Shown here in pieces: positions 7,690 through 15,619 of a stretch of DNA of 18,920 nt. The notes beneath the pieces were generated by a model, which saw only the letters and a program-made list of their open reading frames with translations, had not been told where the DNA came from and searched no databases. The stretch's first letter is position 1, and the number at the start of each line of letters is the position of its first letter. This DNA is from Kosmotogaceae bacterium UBA1373 (GTDB lineage: Bacteria > Thermotogota > Thermotogae > Petrotogales > Kosmotogaceae). Location: positions 72,442 to 91,361 of the forward strand of contig DBRH01000030.1 in assembly GCA_002305955.1 (NCBI GenBank). Direction: 5' to 3'. The position numbers and the translations under genes were made by a program.

Positions 7690-8439
7690 GTGATCGAGAA
7701 GATCATAGAATCGGAAATAACAAGATACAGGGAAAACTATGTACCGACCGTGAGAGAGGTGGCCGAAGAAATCGAACTGGCCGGGTACATAGACCACACT
7801 CTCCTGAAGGCCGACGCTACACCGGAGATGATCGTCAGGCTCTGCGATGAGGCCAGAGAGTTCAATTTCTGGAGTGTCTGTGTCAATACCGGATATCTCT
7901 CGCTCGTCAGTAAGGCGCTCGAAGGTTCGCCCGTGAAGAAGACGGTCGTTGTAGGCTTTCCTCTGGGACAGATGGCTACGATGACCAAGGGCGCCGAGAC
8001 GGTGTGGGCTCTGGAAAACGGGGCCGATGAGTTCGATATGGTGATCAACGTCGGGTTACTGAAGGCGAGAGAGTATCAGAAGGTTTATGAAGATATATCG
8101 GAAGTGGTAGAATCGGCAGAAGGCAAAATCGTCAAAGTCATTCTCGAAAACTGTCTTTTGACGGAAGAAGAAAAAGTGGCCGCCTGCGCTATTTCGAGGG
8201 AGGCCGGTGCCGCTTTTGTCAAAACATCGACTGGCTTTTCCACCGGCGGGGCGACGATCGAGGACGTTTCGCTGATGAAATTCGTCGTCGGTGACCGTTG
8301 CAGGGTCAAGGCTTCCGGCGGAGTCAGAACCAGAGAGGACACCATAGCCATGATCAGGGCCGGAGCCGATAGAATAGGCACCAGTTCGGGCATAAAAATA
8401 GTGACTGGCGGGATCGCCAGAGATAAAGGGGGATATTGA
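7690..8439 (+). CDS. deoC: Deoxyribose-phosphate aldolase
   Basis: 249 residues from the GTG at 7690. The class I aldolase cleaves 2-deoxyribose 5-phosphate to glyceraldehyde 3-phosphate and acetaldehyde, feeding deoxynucleoside carbon to glycolysis. Hallmarks are DHTLLKADAT near the N terminus, DMVINVG (catalytic aspartate about 116), the Schiff-base lysine in FVKTSTGFSTGGAT (K178) and VKASGGVRT (K207). GTG 7690 is preferred over GTG 7681 because AAAGGGAG lies eight bases before it and runs into the earlier codon. About 35 residues precede the aldolase core, giving a modest N-terminal extension, as in other Thermotogota-type DeoC proteins. The cyclodeaminase gene starts two bases after the stop. 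Confidence 0.95.
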   Translation: MIEKIIESEITRYRENYVPTVREVAEEIELAGYIDHTLLKADATPEMIVRLCDEAREFNFWSVCVNTGYLSLVSKALEGSPVKKTVVVGFPLGQMATMTKGAETVWALENGADEFDMVINVGLLKAREYQKVYEDISEVVESAEGKIVKVILENCLLTEEEKVAACAISREAGAAFVKTSTGFSTGGATIEDVSLMKFVVGDRCRVKASGGVRTREDTIAMIRAGADRIGTSSGIKIVTGGIARDKGGY

Positions 8440-8440
8440 G

Positions 8441-9070
8441 ATGGATTTTTGCGCTCTTTCAGTAAAGGATTTTCTTAAGAAGGTGGCGGAAAAGAGTCCG
8501 ACACCGGGTGGCGGAGCGGTCGGAGCTGTGGTGGCGGCGCTGGCGGCGTCTCTGGGCTCTATGGTGGCCAACCTCACGATAGGCAAAAAAGGATACGAAG
8601 ATGTGGAAGGCCATATGGAATCGGCACTGGAGATCTGTGAAGCCGAGTCCGTTTATCTTTGCGAACTGGTGAACAAGGACATTCAGGCATTCGATCAGGT
8701 AATGTCCGCATACAAGCTTCCCAAAGCCACCGACGAAGAAAAAAACGCGAGGGAAATGAAGATACAGCAAGCCCTGAAGACCGCAATAGAGGTGCCTTTT
8801 GATCTGGCCAGAAGATGCAAGAATATCATAGTCAGCATAGAAAGGCTGGCCAAGTGGGGCAACCTCAACGTTCTATCGGACGCCGAGAGCGCCGCGTACC
8901 TGCTAATGGCGGTTTACAAGATTGCCTACGCCAATGTAATGATAAACATGAAGTCCCTGAAGGATGCGGAGTACGGCGCCTGGATCTCCGACGAGATGGC
9001 CCAGCTAGACAGGCAGATGACCGCAACCTATGACAGGATAATGGACGTACTCGGAAAACGTAATGGTTGA
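8441..9070 (+). CDS. fchA: Cyclodeaminase/cyclohydrolase family protein (FchA-like)
   Basis: 209 residues matching the all-helical FTCD_C family. The N-terminal folate-site motif SPTPGGGAVGAVVAAL (19-34) is intact. Members are either formiminotetrahydrofolate cyclodeaminase or methenyl-tetrahydrofolate cyclohydrolase (FchA), both forming or using 5,10-methenyl-THF. The sequence alone does not separate them. There is no fused glutamate formiminotransferase domain and no histidine-degradation gene nearby, so a one-carbon cyclohydrolase role is favoured. A strong AAGGGGGAT ribosome site precedes the ATG, and the gene overlaps tgt by eight bases. The symbol is tentative. Confidence 0.85.
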   Translation: MDFCALSVKDFLKKVAEKSPTPGGGAVGAVVAALAASLGSMVANLTIGKKGYEDVEGHMESALEICEAESVYLCELVNKDIQAFDQVMSAYKLPKATDEEKNAREMKIQQALKTAIEVPFDLARRCKNIIVSIERLAKWGNLNVLSDAESAAYLLMAVYKIAYANVMINMKSLKDAEYGAWISDEMAQLDRQMTATYDRIMDVLGKRNG

Positions 9071-10208
9071 ACTGAAATTAATAAAGAAAAGCAACGAATG
9101 CAAGGCCCGGCTTGGAAGACTGTGTACCGATCACGGTGAGATAGACACCCCCGTCTTCATGCCGGTGGGAACGAACGGAACCGTCAAGGGACTCTGGCAG
9201 AGCCAGCTGGAGTCCCTCCAGGCGGGCATTATACTGGGAAATGCCTTTCACCTGTATCTTAGACCGGGTCTGAATGTTTTGAGAGAGTTCGGCGGGCTTC
9301 ACCGGTTCATGTCCTGGCCCCACTCGATCCTGACCGACAGCGGCGGCTTCCAGGTTTTTTCTCTGAGCGACAAGAAGATACTGGAAGAGGGAGTGAAGTT
9401 TCGCTCACCGCTCGACGGCAGCCAGATATTCATGACTCCCGAACTCTCGATGGAAATCCAGCAGGCGATAGGCTCGGACATCGCGATGGCCTTCGACGAG
9501 TGCGTCGAGCCGGGTGCTTCGAGAGAATACGTCGAAGACTCCGTGGGAAGAACCACGCGCTGGGCACGCCGCTGTATAGAGGCACACAGGGAAAGCGGGC
9601 AGGCACTTTTCGGTATCGTTCAGGGCGGTTTCTTCGAAGATCTGAGGGAGAGGAGCGCCGCCGAGATCACGTCGATGGATTTCGACGGGTTCGCGCTCGG
9701 CGGGCTGAGTGTGGGAGAGGAGTTCCCTATCACTACCAGGATACTCTCACATTCGGTCGATCTCCTTCCCTCCGATAGAGCCAGGTATCTCATGGGGATC
9801 GGCTCGCCGGACATAATTCTGGCCGCCGTGGAAAACGGCATTGATATGTTTGATTGCGTACTTCCGACGAGGATGGGAAGGCACGGCACGGCGCTGACCT
9901 GGACAGGAAGGGTCAACCTCAAGGCCGCGAGGAACAGGTTCGACAGGTCTCCGGTCGATGAAGAGTGTTCCTGCGCCGTTTGTTCGACTTACAGCAGGGC
10001 TTACATACATCATCTCCTCTCCAGAGACGAGATGCTTGGCAAGATCCTGTTGAGTTATCACAACATAAGTTTTCTGATGGAGTTCGTCAGAGAGCTGCGA
10101 GAAGCGATAGCCGAAGAAAGATATATGGATTTCAAAACCGAGTGCTTCAGGAATGGATTGATCGGGAGTGATAGTCTCGAAAGTTTTTCCAGCGAGCGGA
10201 TGGGGTGA
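9063..10208 (+). CDS. tgt: tRNA-guanine transglycosylase (queuine tRNA-ribosyltransferase)
   Basis: 381 residues, normal for bacterial TGT. It swaps guanine-34 for preQ1 in tRNAs with GUN anticodons. DSGGFQVFSL contains the acid/base aspartate D92; FDCVLPTR contains the nucleophile D264. The structural zinc site is C302, C304, C307 and H333, spaced as in the Zymomonas enzyme. GIVQGG (185-190) and ALGGLSVGE (211-219) line the base pocket. The ATG lies within the last codons of the cyclodeaminase gene, so translation is probably coupled. No preQ1-making or queA gene is in the window, so the precursor must come from genes elsewhere. Confidence 0.96.
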   Translation: MVELKLIKKSNECKARLGRLCTDHGEIDTPVFMPVGTNGTVKGLWQSQLESLQAGIILGNAFHLYLRPGLNVLREFGGLHRFMSWPHSILTDSGGFQVFSLSDKKILEEGVKFRSPLDGSQIFMTPELSMEIQQAIGSDIAMAFDECVEPGASREYVEDSVGRTTRWARRCIEAHRESGQALFGIVQGGFFEDLRERSAAEITSMDFDGFALGGLSVGEEFPITTRILSHSVDLLPSDRARYLMGIGSPDIILAAVENGIDMFDCVLPTRMGRHGTALTWTGRVNLKAARNRFDRSPVDEECSCAVCSTYSRAYIHHLLSRDEMLGKILLSYHNISFLMEFVRELREAIAEERYMDFKTECFRNGLIGSDSLESFSSERMG

Positions 10209-10209
10209 T

Positions 10210-11040
10210 ATGATGAAGAGGTCTCTTGTCTTTTTCTTTGTGCTTTTCGGTGTTATTTCTCTGGCCCTGAATACTTTCAATCTCCAGACCGGCGGAAACG
10301 GCGTCATATCCACGGGGTTCAACTCCGGCTATGGCAGTCCTTCCGATCTGTACGGGATAGTGAACTCGGCCTTTTCCACAAACTTTATGGAGATTACCAG
10401 GAGCGCTTCGCCACTTGTCAACGAGCGGCATCTCTACGTGCAGCTCTTCGAAGATTCCGACGACAACATGGCCGGCGCCCTGCAGTACTACATGGATATA
10501 GGTCCCGGTTCCAGTCTTCGTTCTCTGAGCTACACGATTTCCGGCAATCTGGGCGCTCTGACCACCTACGGTGCCGACTTGAAAGTCAATATGCACGTGG
10601 CGACCGCAACGACTTACGATTTCGCGCTGAAGGGCGGTATATCCGGAAAGGCCTTCAAACTGCTGGATTACGTGGCGGCCTTCGAAAGCACCATCTGGTC
10701 GAGTGGCTCGAATAAAAACATCGTAGATTTGCTGGTCGGCGTCAGGTTCGTTCCCGATCCCTTCGTCATAGGTCTGGAACTGGGAACGAGAAACGGCATG
10801 GAGATCAGGTATTTCGGTCTGTCTACCCAGTACACCTACAACAAAATGTTCTCGGTGAGGGGCGGCGTCTCAATGAACATAGACCTAGAGAACAACATGG
10901 ACTTCATAATCGGCGGCGGTATCGACGTCATGATCGGCAACATGCTTATAACTGGCGGAATAGGGACCAATCTGAACAGGAAGATCCCTTCCATAGCCTT
11001 CGAGAAGACCTGGAACGTAGCCATAATGGGCAAATGGTGA
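10210..11040 (+). CDS. Secreted protein, probable outer-membrane beta-barrel
   Basis: 276 residues from the ATG at 10210, one base after the tgt stop and six after a GGGGTGAT ribosome site; a second ATG follows immediately at 10213. A clear signal peptide (basic MMKR, then a phenylalanine/leucine-rich core to about residue 21) is followed by a long, mostly soluble-looking chain. This is rich in alternating hydrophobic/polar strands with many Gly, Ser, Thr and aromatic residues, for example around residues 170-276. The protein ends in WNVAIMGKW, an aromatic last residue after an amphipathic strand, as expected for barrel proteins recognised by BamA. I recognise no named family. In Thermotogota it would sit in the outer sheath (toga). 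Barrel fold is inferred from pattern only. Confidence 0.72.
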   Translation: MMKRSLVFFFVLFGVISLALNTFNLQTGGNGVISTGFNSGYGSPSDLYGIVNSAFSTNFMEITRSASPLVNERHLYVQLFEDSDDNMAGALQYYMDIGPGSSLRSLSYTISGNLGALTTYGADLKVNMHVATATTYDFALKGGISGKAFKLLDYVAAFESTIWSSGSNKNIVDLLVGVRFVPDPFVIGLELGTRNGMEIRYFGLSTQYTYNKMFSVRGGVSMNIDLENNMDFIIGGGIDVMIGNMLITGGIGTNLNRKIPSIAFEKTWNVAIMGKW

Positions 11041-11045
11041 TGTAG

Positions 11046-11199
11046 CCTTCAAGCAGGTTTCGGTTTTCCGCCCGCGGGCAAAACCAGCCTTGCCACGACT
11101 CCCGGTTTCTGGAAGCGTATTTCGAAGCCATAGATTCGCCCGGCGAGGATCCGGGTTTTGATATAAGGATACGGCTAGACGCATCCGACCTTGCCGTCA
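11046..11199 (+). pseudogene. Possible decayed gene fragment between the barrel gene and cysE
   Basis: After an in-frame TAG at 11043 the third frame is open to beyond 11200 and reads like real protein with native codon choice, including DSRFLEAYFEAIDSPGEDPG followed by FDIRIRLDASDLAVKG. It has no start codon, and its right end runs into the 3' end of cysE on the other strand. The simplest reading is a remnant of a gene that lost both ends, perhaps when the cysK-cysE cassette arrived. I do not recognise the protein. It could also be chance open sequence. Confidence 0.35.
11062..11085. repeat. Inverted repeat with GC-rich core
   Basis: GGTTTT and AAAACC flank a self-complementary GCCCGCGGGC core, with two unpaired C bases on the left arm. 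It can fold into a hairpin just after the barrel gene. There is no T-run after it on either strand, so it is not a standard intrinsic terminator, though it could protect the 3' end of the long plus-strand transcript. Confidence 0.4.
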
Positions 11200-12033
11200 A
11201 GGGTTGTTGTACAGTGTTTTCCCCGCCTCCAGCGAATGAATCAACCAGACATTACCTCCGATCGTGCAATTATCTCCAATGACTGTATCTCCACCGAGCA
11301 CCGTCGCCCCGGCATAAATCACGACGTGATTGCCGATATCCGGGTGACGTTTGATTCCCTTGATGGGATTGCCGTTTTCATCCAGTTCGAAGCTCTTCGC
11401 TCCAAGTGTCACACCCTGATAGATCTTTACATGATCTCCTATCGTACAGGTTTCTCCAATGACAACACCTGTGCCGTGATCAATGAAAAAGTAGCTGCCT
11501 ATGGACGCTCCCGGATGAATATCGATACCTGTTTTCTGATGAGCGTATTCGGTCATTACCCGGGGAATTAGAGGGATACCGAGTAGATAGAGTATATGCG
11601 CCAGCCGGTAGATGTTGATCGCTTCGAAGGCAGGATAAGCCACCATTATCTCTTCAAGAGACTGGGCCGCAGGGTCCCCCTCGTACGCTGCCTGCACGTC
11701 TTTCATAAGGGTTTCCGCCACGGCGGGCAGTTCGCTCACAAAATCCACTGCGATGCGTTCCAGCTTTTCGATGGATATCGCTGGTTGCGCTTGAGAGATC
11801 ACCTCTCTCAGCAGATCCACGGCCATCGACAGAGATTCGTACTCCGACCCGGGTGGGCCGGCAGCGATTTCAGGGAAAATCGCGTCTCGAATCAGGTCGA
11901 TCAGCCGTATAGTCTTCTGCCTCATACTGCCCAGCGAACGGAGTCCTCTGGACAGGTGAAGACTGTTAAACCGTTTGGATACCTCTTCAACGCACTCAAT
12001 TAATTTATCGGGTTCATGATCAGTCATTTTCAT
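11197..12033 (-). CDS. cysE: Serine O-acetyltransferase
   Basis: 278 residues from the ATG at 12033. It makes O-acetylserine from serine and acetyl-CoA, the substrate of CysK. The C-terminal half is a left-handed beta-helix of hexapeptide repeats: IHPGASIGSYFF (172-183), IDHGTGVVIG (184-193, with catalytic D185-H186), GVTLGAKS (207-214), RHPDIG (229-234) and TIGGNVW (257-263). The N-terminal 160 residues are helical, as in the longer SAT type of Bacteroidetes and some Firmicutes. It overlaps the end of cysK by 14 bases. A second ATG at 12027 is also possible; neither has a strong ribosome site, so coupling to cysK is likely. The C terminus (YNNP, then TGA) is short and may be slightly truncated at a junction. 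The Arg codons include CGN forms less common in neighbouring genes. Confidence 0.93.
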   Translation of the reverse strand: MKMTDHEPDKLIECVEEVSKRFNSLHLSRGLRSLGSMRQKTIRLIDLIRDAIFPEIAAGPPGSEYESLSMAVDLLREVISQAQPAISIEKLERIAVDFVSELPAVAETLMKDVQAAYEGDPAAQSLEEIMVAYPAFEAINIYRLAHILYLLGIPLIPRVMTEYAHQKTGIDIHPGASIGSYFFIDHGTGVVIGETCTIGDHVKIYQGVTLGAKSFELDENGNPIKGIKRHPDIGNHVVIYAGATVLGGDTVIGDNCTIGGNVWLIHSLEAGKTLYNNP

Positions 12034-12964
12034 AATCCATAAACATAGGCGTAGATAAATATCTGCCACCGGAATCCGGGAATAAGGCAACGATAGTCCT
12101 TCCCTCGCTTTCATGACGTTTTGCGATCTCGATAGCCGCAAATGCAGCTGCGCCGGAAGAAATACCTGCCAGGATGCCTTCCCTTCTTGCAAGGGCCTTT
12201 CCTGTGGCGAAAGCATCTTCGTCCGTGACCGCGATGATCTCGTCGTAGATCTTTGTGTTCAAAACATCAGGAATAAAGCCCGCTCCAATTCCCTGGATAT
12301 TGTGAGACCCGGCAATGCCTTTGGAGAGGACCGCCGAGGTTGCAGGCTCCACACCCACAACTTTGATTGCGGGGTTCAGTCCCTTCAGATACTCGCCGGT
12401 ACCTGTGATCGTTCCACCCGTACCGATGCCGGCAACGAAGCAATCGATTTCACCGTCGGTATCGGCCCAGATTTCGGGGCCAGTGGTTTTTCGATGTACC
12501 TCGGGGTTTGCCGGATTGACGAATTGACCGGGTATAAAGCTATTCGGGAGATCCTTCGCCAGTTCTTTCGCTTTGGCGATGGCTCCCTTCATACCCTCCG
12601 CACCGTCGGTCAATATCAGTTCTGCACCATAAGCCTTCATTAGCATGCGACGTTCAATCGACATAGTTTCGGGCAAAACGATGATTATGCGATATCCGCG
12701 TGCGGCGGCGACTGAAGCAAGGCCTATGCCCGTGTTGCCGGAGGTCGGTTCGATAATCACCGAGCCTTCTTTTAAAAGGCCCTTCTCTTCGGCATCATCT
12801 ATCATCGCCTTTGCAATTCTATCCTTTACGGAACCGGCCGGGTTAAAACACTCCAGCTTTGCAAGTATTTTTGCTTTCAGCCTGTATTCCTTCTCGGTAC
12901 GTACTAGTTCAAGTAACGGGGTCCTGCCTATCAACTGATCGATCGATGTGAAAATACTGGGCAT
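12020..12964 (-). CDS. cysK: Cysteine synthase A (O-acetylserine sulfhydrylase)
   Basis: 314 residues, complete. The PLP enzyme joins O-acetylserine and sulfide to make cysteine. The PLP lysine is K47 in NPAGSVKDR, the substrate loop is TSGNTG (74-79), the phosphate loop is GTGGTITGTG, and GISSGAAA lies near the end. The C terminus lacks the SPGLGG... style extension; the pairing with CysE is by gene overlap. TAAGGAGT lies eight bases before the ATG at 12964. By hand count about half of its 14 arginines use CGN codons, against about 3 of 18 in the phosphofructokinase gene, hinting at recent acquisition. It lies downstream of, but is separated by a terminator from, the alkyl-sulfatase gene. 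Ends in ordinary sequence with no SAM-riboswitch or T-box seen upstream. Confidence 0.96.
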   Translation of the reverse strand: MPSIFTSIDQLIGRTPLLELVRTEKEYRLKAKILAKLECFNPAGSVKDRIAKAMIDDAEEKGLLKEGSVIIEPTSGNTGIGLASVAAARGYRIIIVLPETMSIERRMLMKAYGAELILTDGAEGMKGAIAKAKELAKDLPNSFIPGQFVNPANPEVHRKTTGPEIWADTDGEIDCFVAGIGTGGTITGTGEYLKGLNPAIKVVGVEPATSAVLSKGIAGSHNIQGIGAGFIPDVLNTKIYDEIIAVTDEDAFATGKALARREGILAGISSGAAAFAAIEIAKRHESEGRTIVALFPDSGGRYLSTPMFMDYEND

Positions 12965-13000
12965 GATCTAAACTCCTTACCATCTCATAAATCATAGAGT

Positions 13001-13032
13001 AAAAAACCGCCACCGGAACTTTCCAGTGGCGG
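13001..13032 (-). terminator. Intrinsic terminator of the alkyl-sulfatase gene
   Basis: On the minus strand a 12-base arm CCGCCACTGGAA pairs with TTCCGGTGGCGG, with one mismatch and a very short loop, and is followed directly by six T. It begins about eight bases beyond the sulfatase stop codon and separates that gene from cysK-cysE. Confidence 0.9.
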
Positions 13033-13039
13033 CCAGGTT

Positions 13040-15061
13040 TTACGGTTCGACTATATTGAAGGTTTTATCCATTGCCACCATCGCTTGAGTCAATTTCATC
13101 GGAATAGCGCCGTCACCGTCGACTCTGATCATCAACTTCTGTTGCGCTTCGTTCCTGTTTATCAGGGCTAAGAGACCGATCTTCGGGCATGTCAGGGTCG
13201 CGTCCGCGAGCTCGCGTGTCTGACCTGCGTAATAGAGCAGCACACCGTGGAAAAGGTGTACGAAGTACCTCTCGTTTGTATCGGTTATAACCAGGTTGAA
13301 AGTGATGTCGATATCCTCCGCCGCATTCGAATCGATAAGTATTCCCATGTAATCTAGCATCATCTCAACGGTCGTATTGAGGAGAATATCAGTGCTTCCC
13401 TTAGCGAGTTTCGATTCGTCCTTCGAATTTCCCATGCGCAACTCGAGAGCCGCGGTAAGGTAAGCATTTCTCCACGTTCCCGATTCCGACTGGTAACCCA
13501 GTTGCTCGAGAGCGTCGGCACATAGATAACGCGCGGCCGTGTTCTGCGGGTCTGCGAAAACCAGGATATTGGTGATCTCGGCCACCCACTGGTATTCACC
13601 GGCCAGGAAATCGCTGTAGGCCATTTCCAGAACCCTGTCGGTATCGCCCAGATACTCGACGAACTTTCTGGCTCTTTCCGACGGATCGAGCGGATTCAGA
13701 TGTACGGGGTTGGCGTCGTACCAGCCCATGTACTTCTGGTAAACGGCCTTAGAGTTGTGTGCGACGGTGCCGTAATACTGCCGCGTGTACCAGACCTTTT
13801 CGAAGTATTCCGGCAGACGTATCATACTGGAGATTTCGTCGGAAGTGTAACCGAGATTTATGTACATCAGCGTTTGATCGTGTATGAACTTGTAAACGGC
13901 GGCCGTGTCTTCCATATACCTTATGACTACATCATTTCCCCAGTGAGGCCAGTTGTGCGATTGAAAGGTCACTTCCGTTTCAGAGCCGTAAAGAGTGATC
14001 GCCTCCAGTATATACTTGGCCCAGGCGTTGCCGTCGCGCACCTGCGCTCCGCGCAGCGTGTAAAGGTTATGGAGCGTTCCGGTACAGTTTTCAGCCATCC
14101 AGAGGGCTTTGAACTGCGGAAAATACGTGTTCATCTCCGCGGGGGCTTCCGTTCCCGGAGTCATCTGGAATATCATCTCAACGCCGTCGACGACTATCTT
14201 CTCGCCGGTCTCCTTGATTTCGTGGGTGGGTAAGATGAAGGTCAACGTTCCCGTCGATTGCGCGAGTCCTATACCCATGGCCAGAGAATCCTTGACGCCT
14301 TTTTCCAGAAATACACCGTACTGGTAGGCGGCTCTTCTCGCCATGGCGGTTCCGGCGAAAAGGTTCTCGCTCACGGCGTGTTCGGTGAAACCTTCGGGAA
14401 CGATTATGGGAACTTTACCCGAGGAGATCTGCTCTTCGATCGAGAGAGCTCTATCTGCAACCTCTTCTTCCCGTACGACTCCTCTTATTCCTCCGAAATG
14501 GTCTGCATGGGGATGACTCATTACTATGGCCATCACGGGACGCTTGCCGAGATTTTCTTCTACGAGTTTCATGGCCGCTTCGGTGCATTCGAGACTCATC
14601 AAGGGATCGAAGATTATCCAGCCGCCGCTTTCCGTTTCGATCAACGTGAGATTTGTAAGATCGTAGCCGCGTACCTGGTAGATACCTTCACAGACTTCGA
14701 AAAGCCCGTAACAGTGGTTCAAAACAGTGTCTCTCCACAGACTGGGATTGGCCGTGTCTGGTATCGTCTCGAGTTCATCGACAAATTCATAGGCTTTCTG
14801 GCTCCAGACAACACGTCCGTTGCTGTCTTTCAATTCGAGGGTCTCCGGTGCCGCTATAAGCCCCCTGGTTGCAAATTCGTACTCGGTTTCGTCATCGAAA
14901 TCGAGAAGCGAGTAGTAACTCCGGTTTATTTCTGCGGTTTTATCTGTAGCCTCTTTTTGCGAGTCGTTCAAATTCAACAGACCAGTTCCGGTGGAATTTG
15001 CAAACACAAACGTGACCAGCATTATCACAATCGATAGAAGCGTTCCGGATCTGTTTCTCAT
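13040..15061 (-). CDS. Secreted alkyl-sulfatase, metallo-beta-lactamase type (SdsA/BDS1-like)
   Basis: 673 residues from the ATG at 15061, chosen because GGAGG lies eight bases before it; a GTG at 15070 is part of that ribosome site. A signal peptide (about 1-24) predicts export. The metallo-beta-lactamase domain holds the zinc motif HPHADH (183-188), then PGTEAPAEM (302-310), E324, TLHNLYTLRGAQVRD and H369. These match SdsA1-type enzymes, which hydrolyse primary alkyl sulfates such as dodecyl sulfate to alcohol and sulfate. A helical dimerisation domain follows (about 365-505), then a C-terminal SCP2-like lipid-binding domain (about 540-673). Length and order fit the family. It has its own terminator and lies alone on its transcript. 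No sulfate-assimilation gene is visible, so the purpose may be detergent removal or carbon gain. Confidence 0.92.
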   Translation of the reverse strand: MRNRSGTLLSIVIMLVTFVFANSTGTGLLNLNDSQKEATDKTAEINRSYYSLLDFDDETEYEFATRGLIAAPETLELKDSNGRVVWSQKAYEFVDELETIPDTANPSLWRDTVLNHCYGLFEVCEGIYQVRGYDLTNLTLIETESGGWIIFDPLMSLECTEAAMKLVEENLGKRPVMAIVMSHPHADHFGGIRGVVREEEVADRALSIEEQISSGKVPIIVPEGFTEHAVSENLFAGTAMARRAAYQYGVFLEKGVKDSLAMGIGLAQSTGTLTFILPTHEIKETGEKIVVDGVEMIFQMTPGTEAPAEMNTYFPQFKALWMAENCTGTLHNLYTLRGAQVRDGNAWAKYILEAITLYGSETEVTFQSHNWPHWGNDVVIRYMEDTAAVYKFIHDQTLMYINLGYTSDEISSMIRLPEYFEKVWYTRQYYGTVAHNSKAVYQKYMGWYDANPVHLNPLDPSERARKFVEYLGDTDRVLEMAYSDFLAGEYQWVAEITNILVFADPQNTAARYLCADALEQLGYQSESGTWRNAYLTAALELRMGNSKDESKLAKGSTDILLNTTVEMMLDYMGILIDSNAAEDIDITFNLVITDTNERYFVHLFHGVLLYYAGQTRELADATLTCPKIGLLALINRNEAQQKLMIRVDGDGAIPMKLTQAMVAMDKTFNIVEP

Positions 15062-15220
15062 TCCCTGCACCTCCTGACTTTTAAAACACGGCTTGAGACT
15101 GTACGTGACTTCCTCTACATAGACAACACACCTTAAACTCTACAGCTAGCACACAGAGCAAGGCTCAACCTATTTGGGCACTATCACGGGAGAATTTTCC
15201 CCACTACCTGATACCGATCG

Positions 15221-15240
15221 TTATAACCGGCCTGTTATAA
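15221..15240. promoter_or_regulatory. Perfect 7-base palindrome, possible operator
   Basis: TTATAAC and GTTATAA form a perfect inverted repeat around six bases (CGGCCT), about 160 bases upstream of the sulfatase start. The shape fits a dimeric repressor site such as a TetR or GntR protein would use. No regulator gene is adjacent. Confidence 0.45.
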
Positions 15241-15247
15241 AGCGTAA

Positions 15248-15262
15248 TTAACATGACGTTAA
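15248..15262. promoter_or_regulatory. Second related palindrome
   Basis: TTAAC and GTTAA flank ATGAC only seven bases after the first palindrome. The half-sites resemble those of the neighbour with one A/T pair fewer, so the two could form a tandem operator. Short length makes chance possible. Confidence 0.3.
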
Positions 15263-15564
15263 CTTCAAACGACCACAATTTCCAGAGCCTTCTTTTGCAG
15301 AGATAGCCTTAATAGTAACCTGTCAAGATTGTAACTCCTGATAATAAACAACTTTGATGACTCATGATGATCTACATTCAGTTGAAATTGTAGCATTTAT
15401 GAGAATGTTATTTGCACGAATATTTGGACAGTCTTACCGATTCTGCCTTTTAACTTCTCAACCTGTGCATTTCGATGATTGTGTTCTATTTTCTCCTTTT
15501 TGTGCCAAAATGCTCTGGAGATACTCATGCTTGATATGCTAAACTTAATCTCTAAAACGCAGAT

Positions 15565-15582
15565 AAAGCGAAAACACGCTTT
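15565..15582. repeat. Small hairpin in the MFS leader
   Basis: AAAGCG and CGCTTT flank an AAAACA loop, 38 bases ahead of the MFS start. It could be a leader hairpin or a regulator site. It is too weak for a terminator on the plus strand, where only a few T follow. Confidence 0.3.
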
Positions 15583-15619
15583 TCTATCGCTGAATCGCAG
15601 GTGTTGATGGAGGCATACG

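Larger units (their letters stand above)
15062..15619. other. AT-rich divergent intergenic region
   Basis: 558 bases between the divergent sulfatase and MFS genes, visibly richer in A and T than the flanking coding DNA. Small ORFs on either strand (62 residues at 15354, 94 residues on the minus strand ending at 15397) lack ribosome sites or known motifs and are not called. It holds the palindromes listed separately and must contain both promoters, although I could not pick either with confidence. Confidence 0.6.

Noticed and set aside
11062..11085. Intrinsic terminator for the long plus-strand operon
   Set aside because: The hairpin is good but no T-run follows on the plus strand.
12113..12643. 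176-residue plus-strand open frame opposite cysK
   Set aside because: Lies wholly antisense to a clear CysK; composition looks like reverse-complement coding shadow.
12965..13039. Riboswitch or T-box ahead of cysK-cysE
   Set aside because: Only the sulfatase terminator and a short leader are present; no conserved SAM or T-box elements fit in 75 bases.
13700..15037. Two long plus-strand open frames opposite the alkyl-sulfatase
   Set aside because: Antisense to a complete sulfatase with zinc motifs; no independent support.
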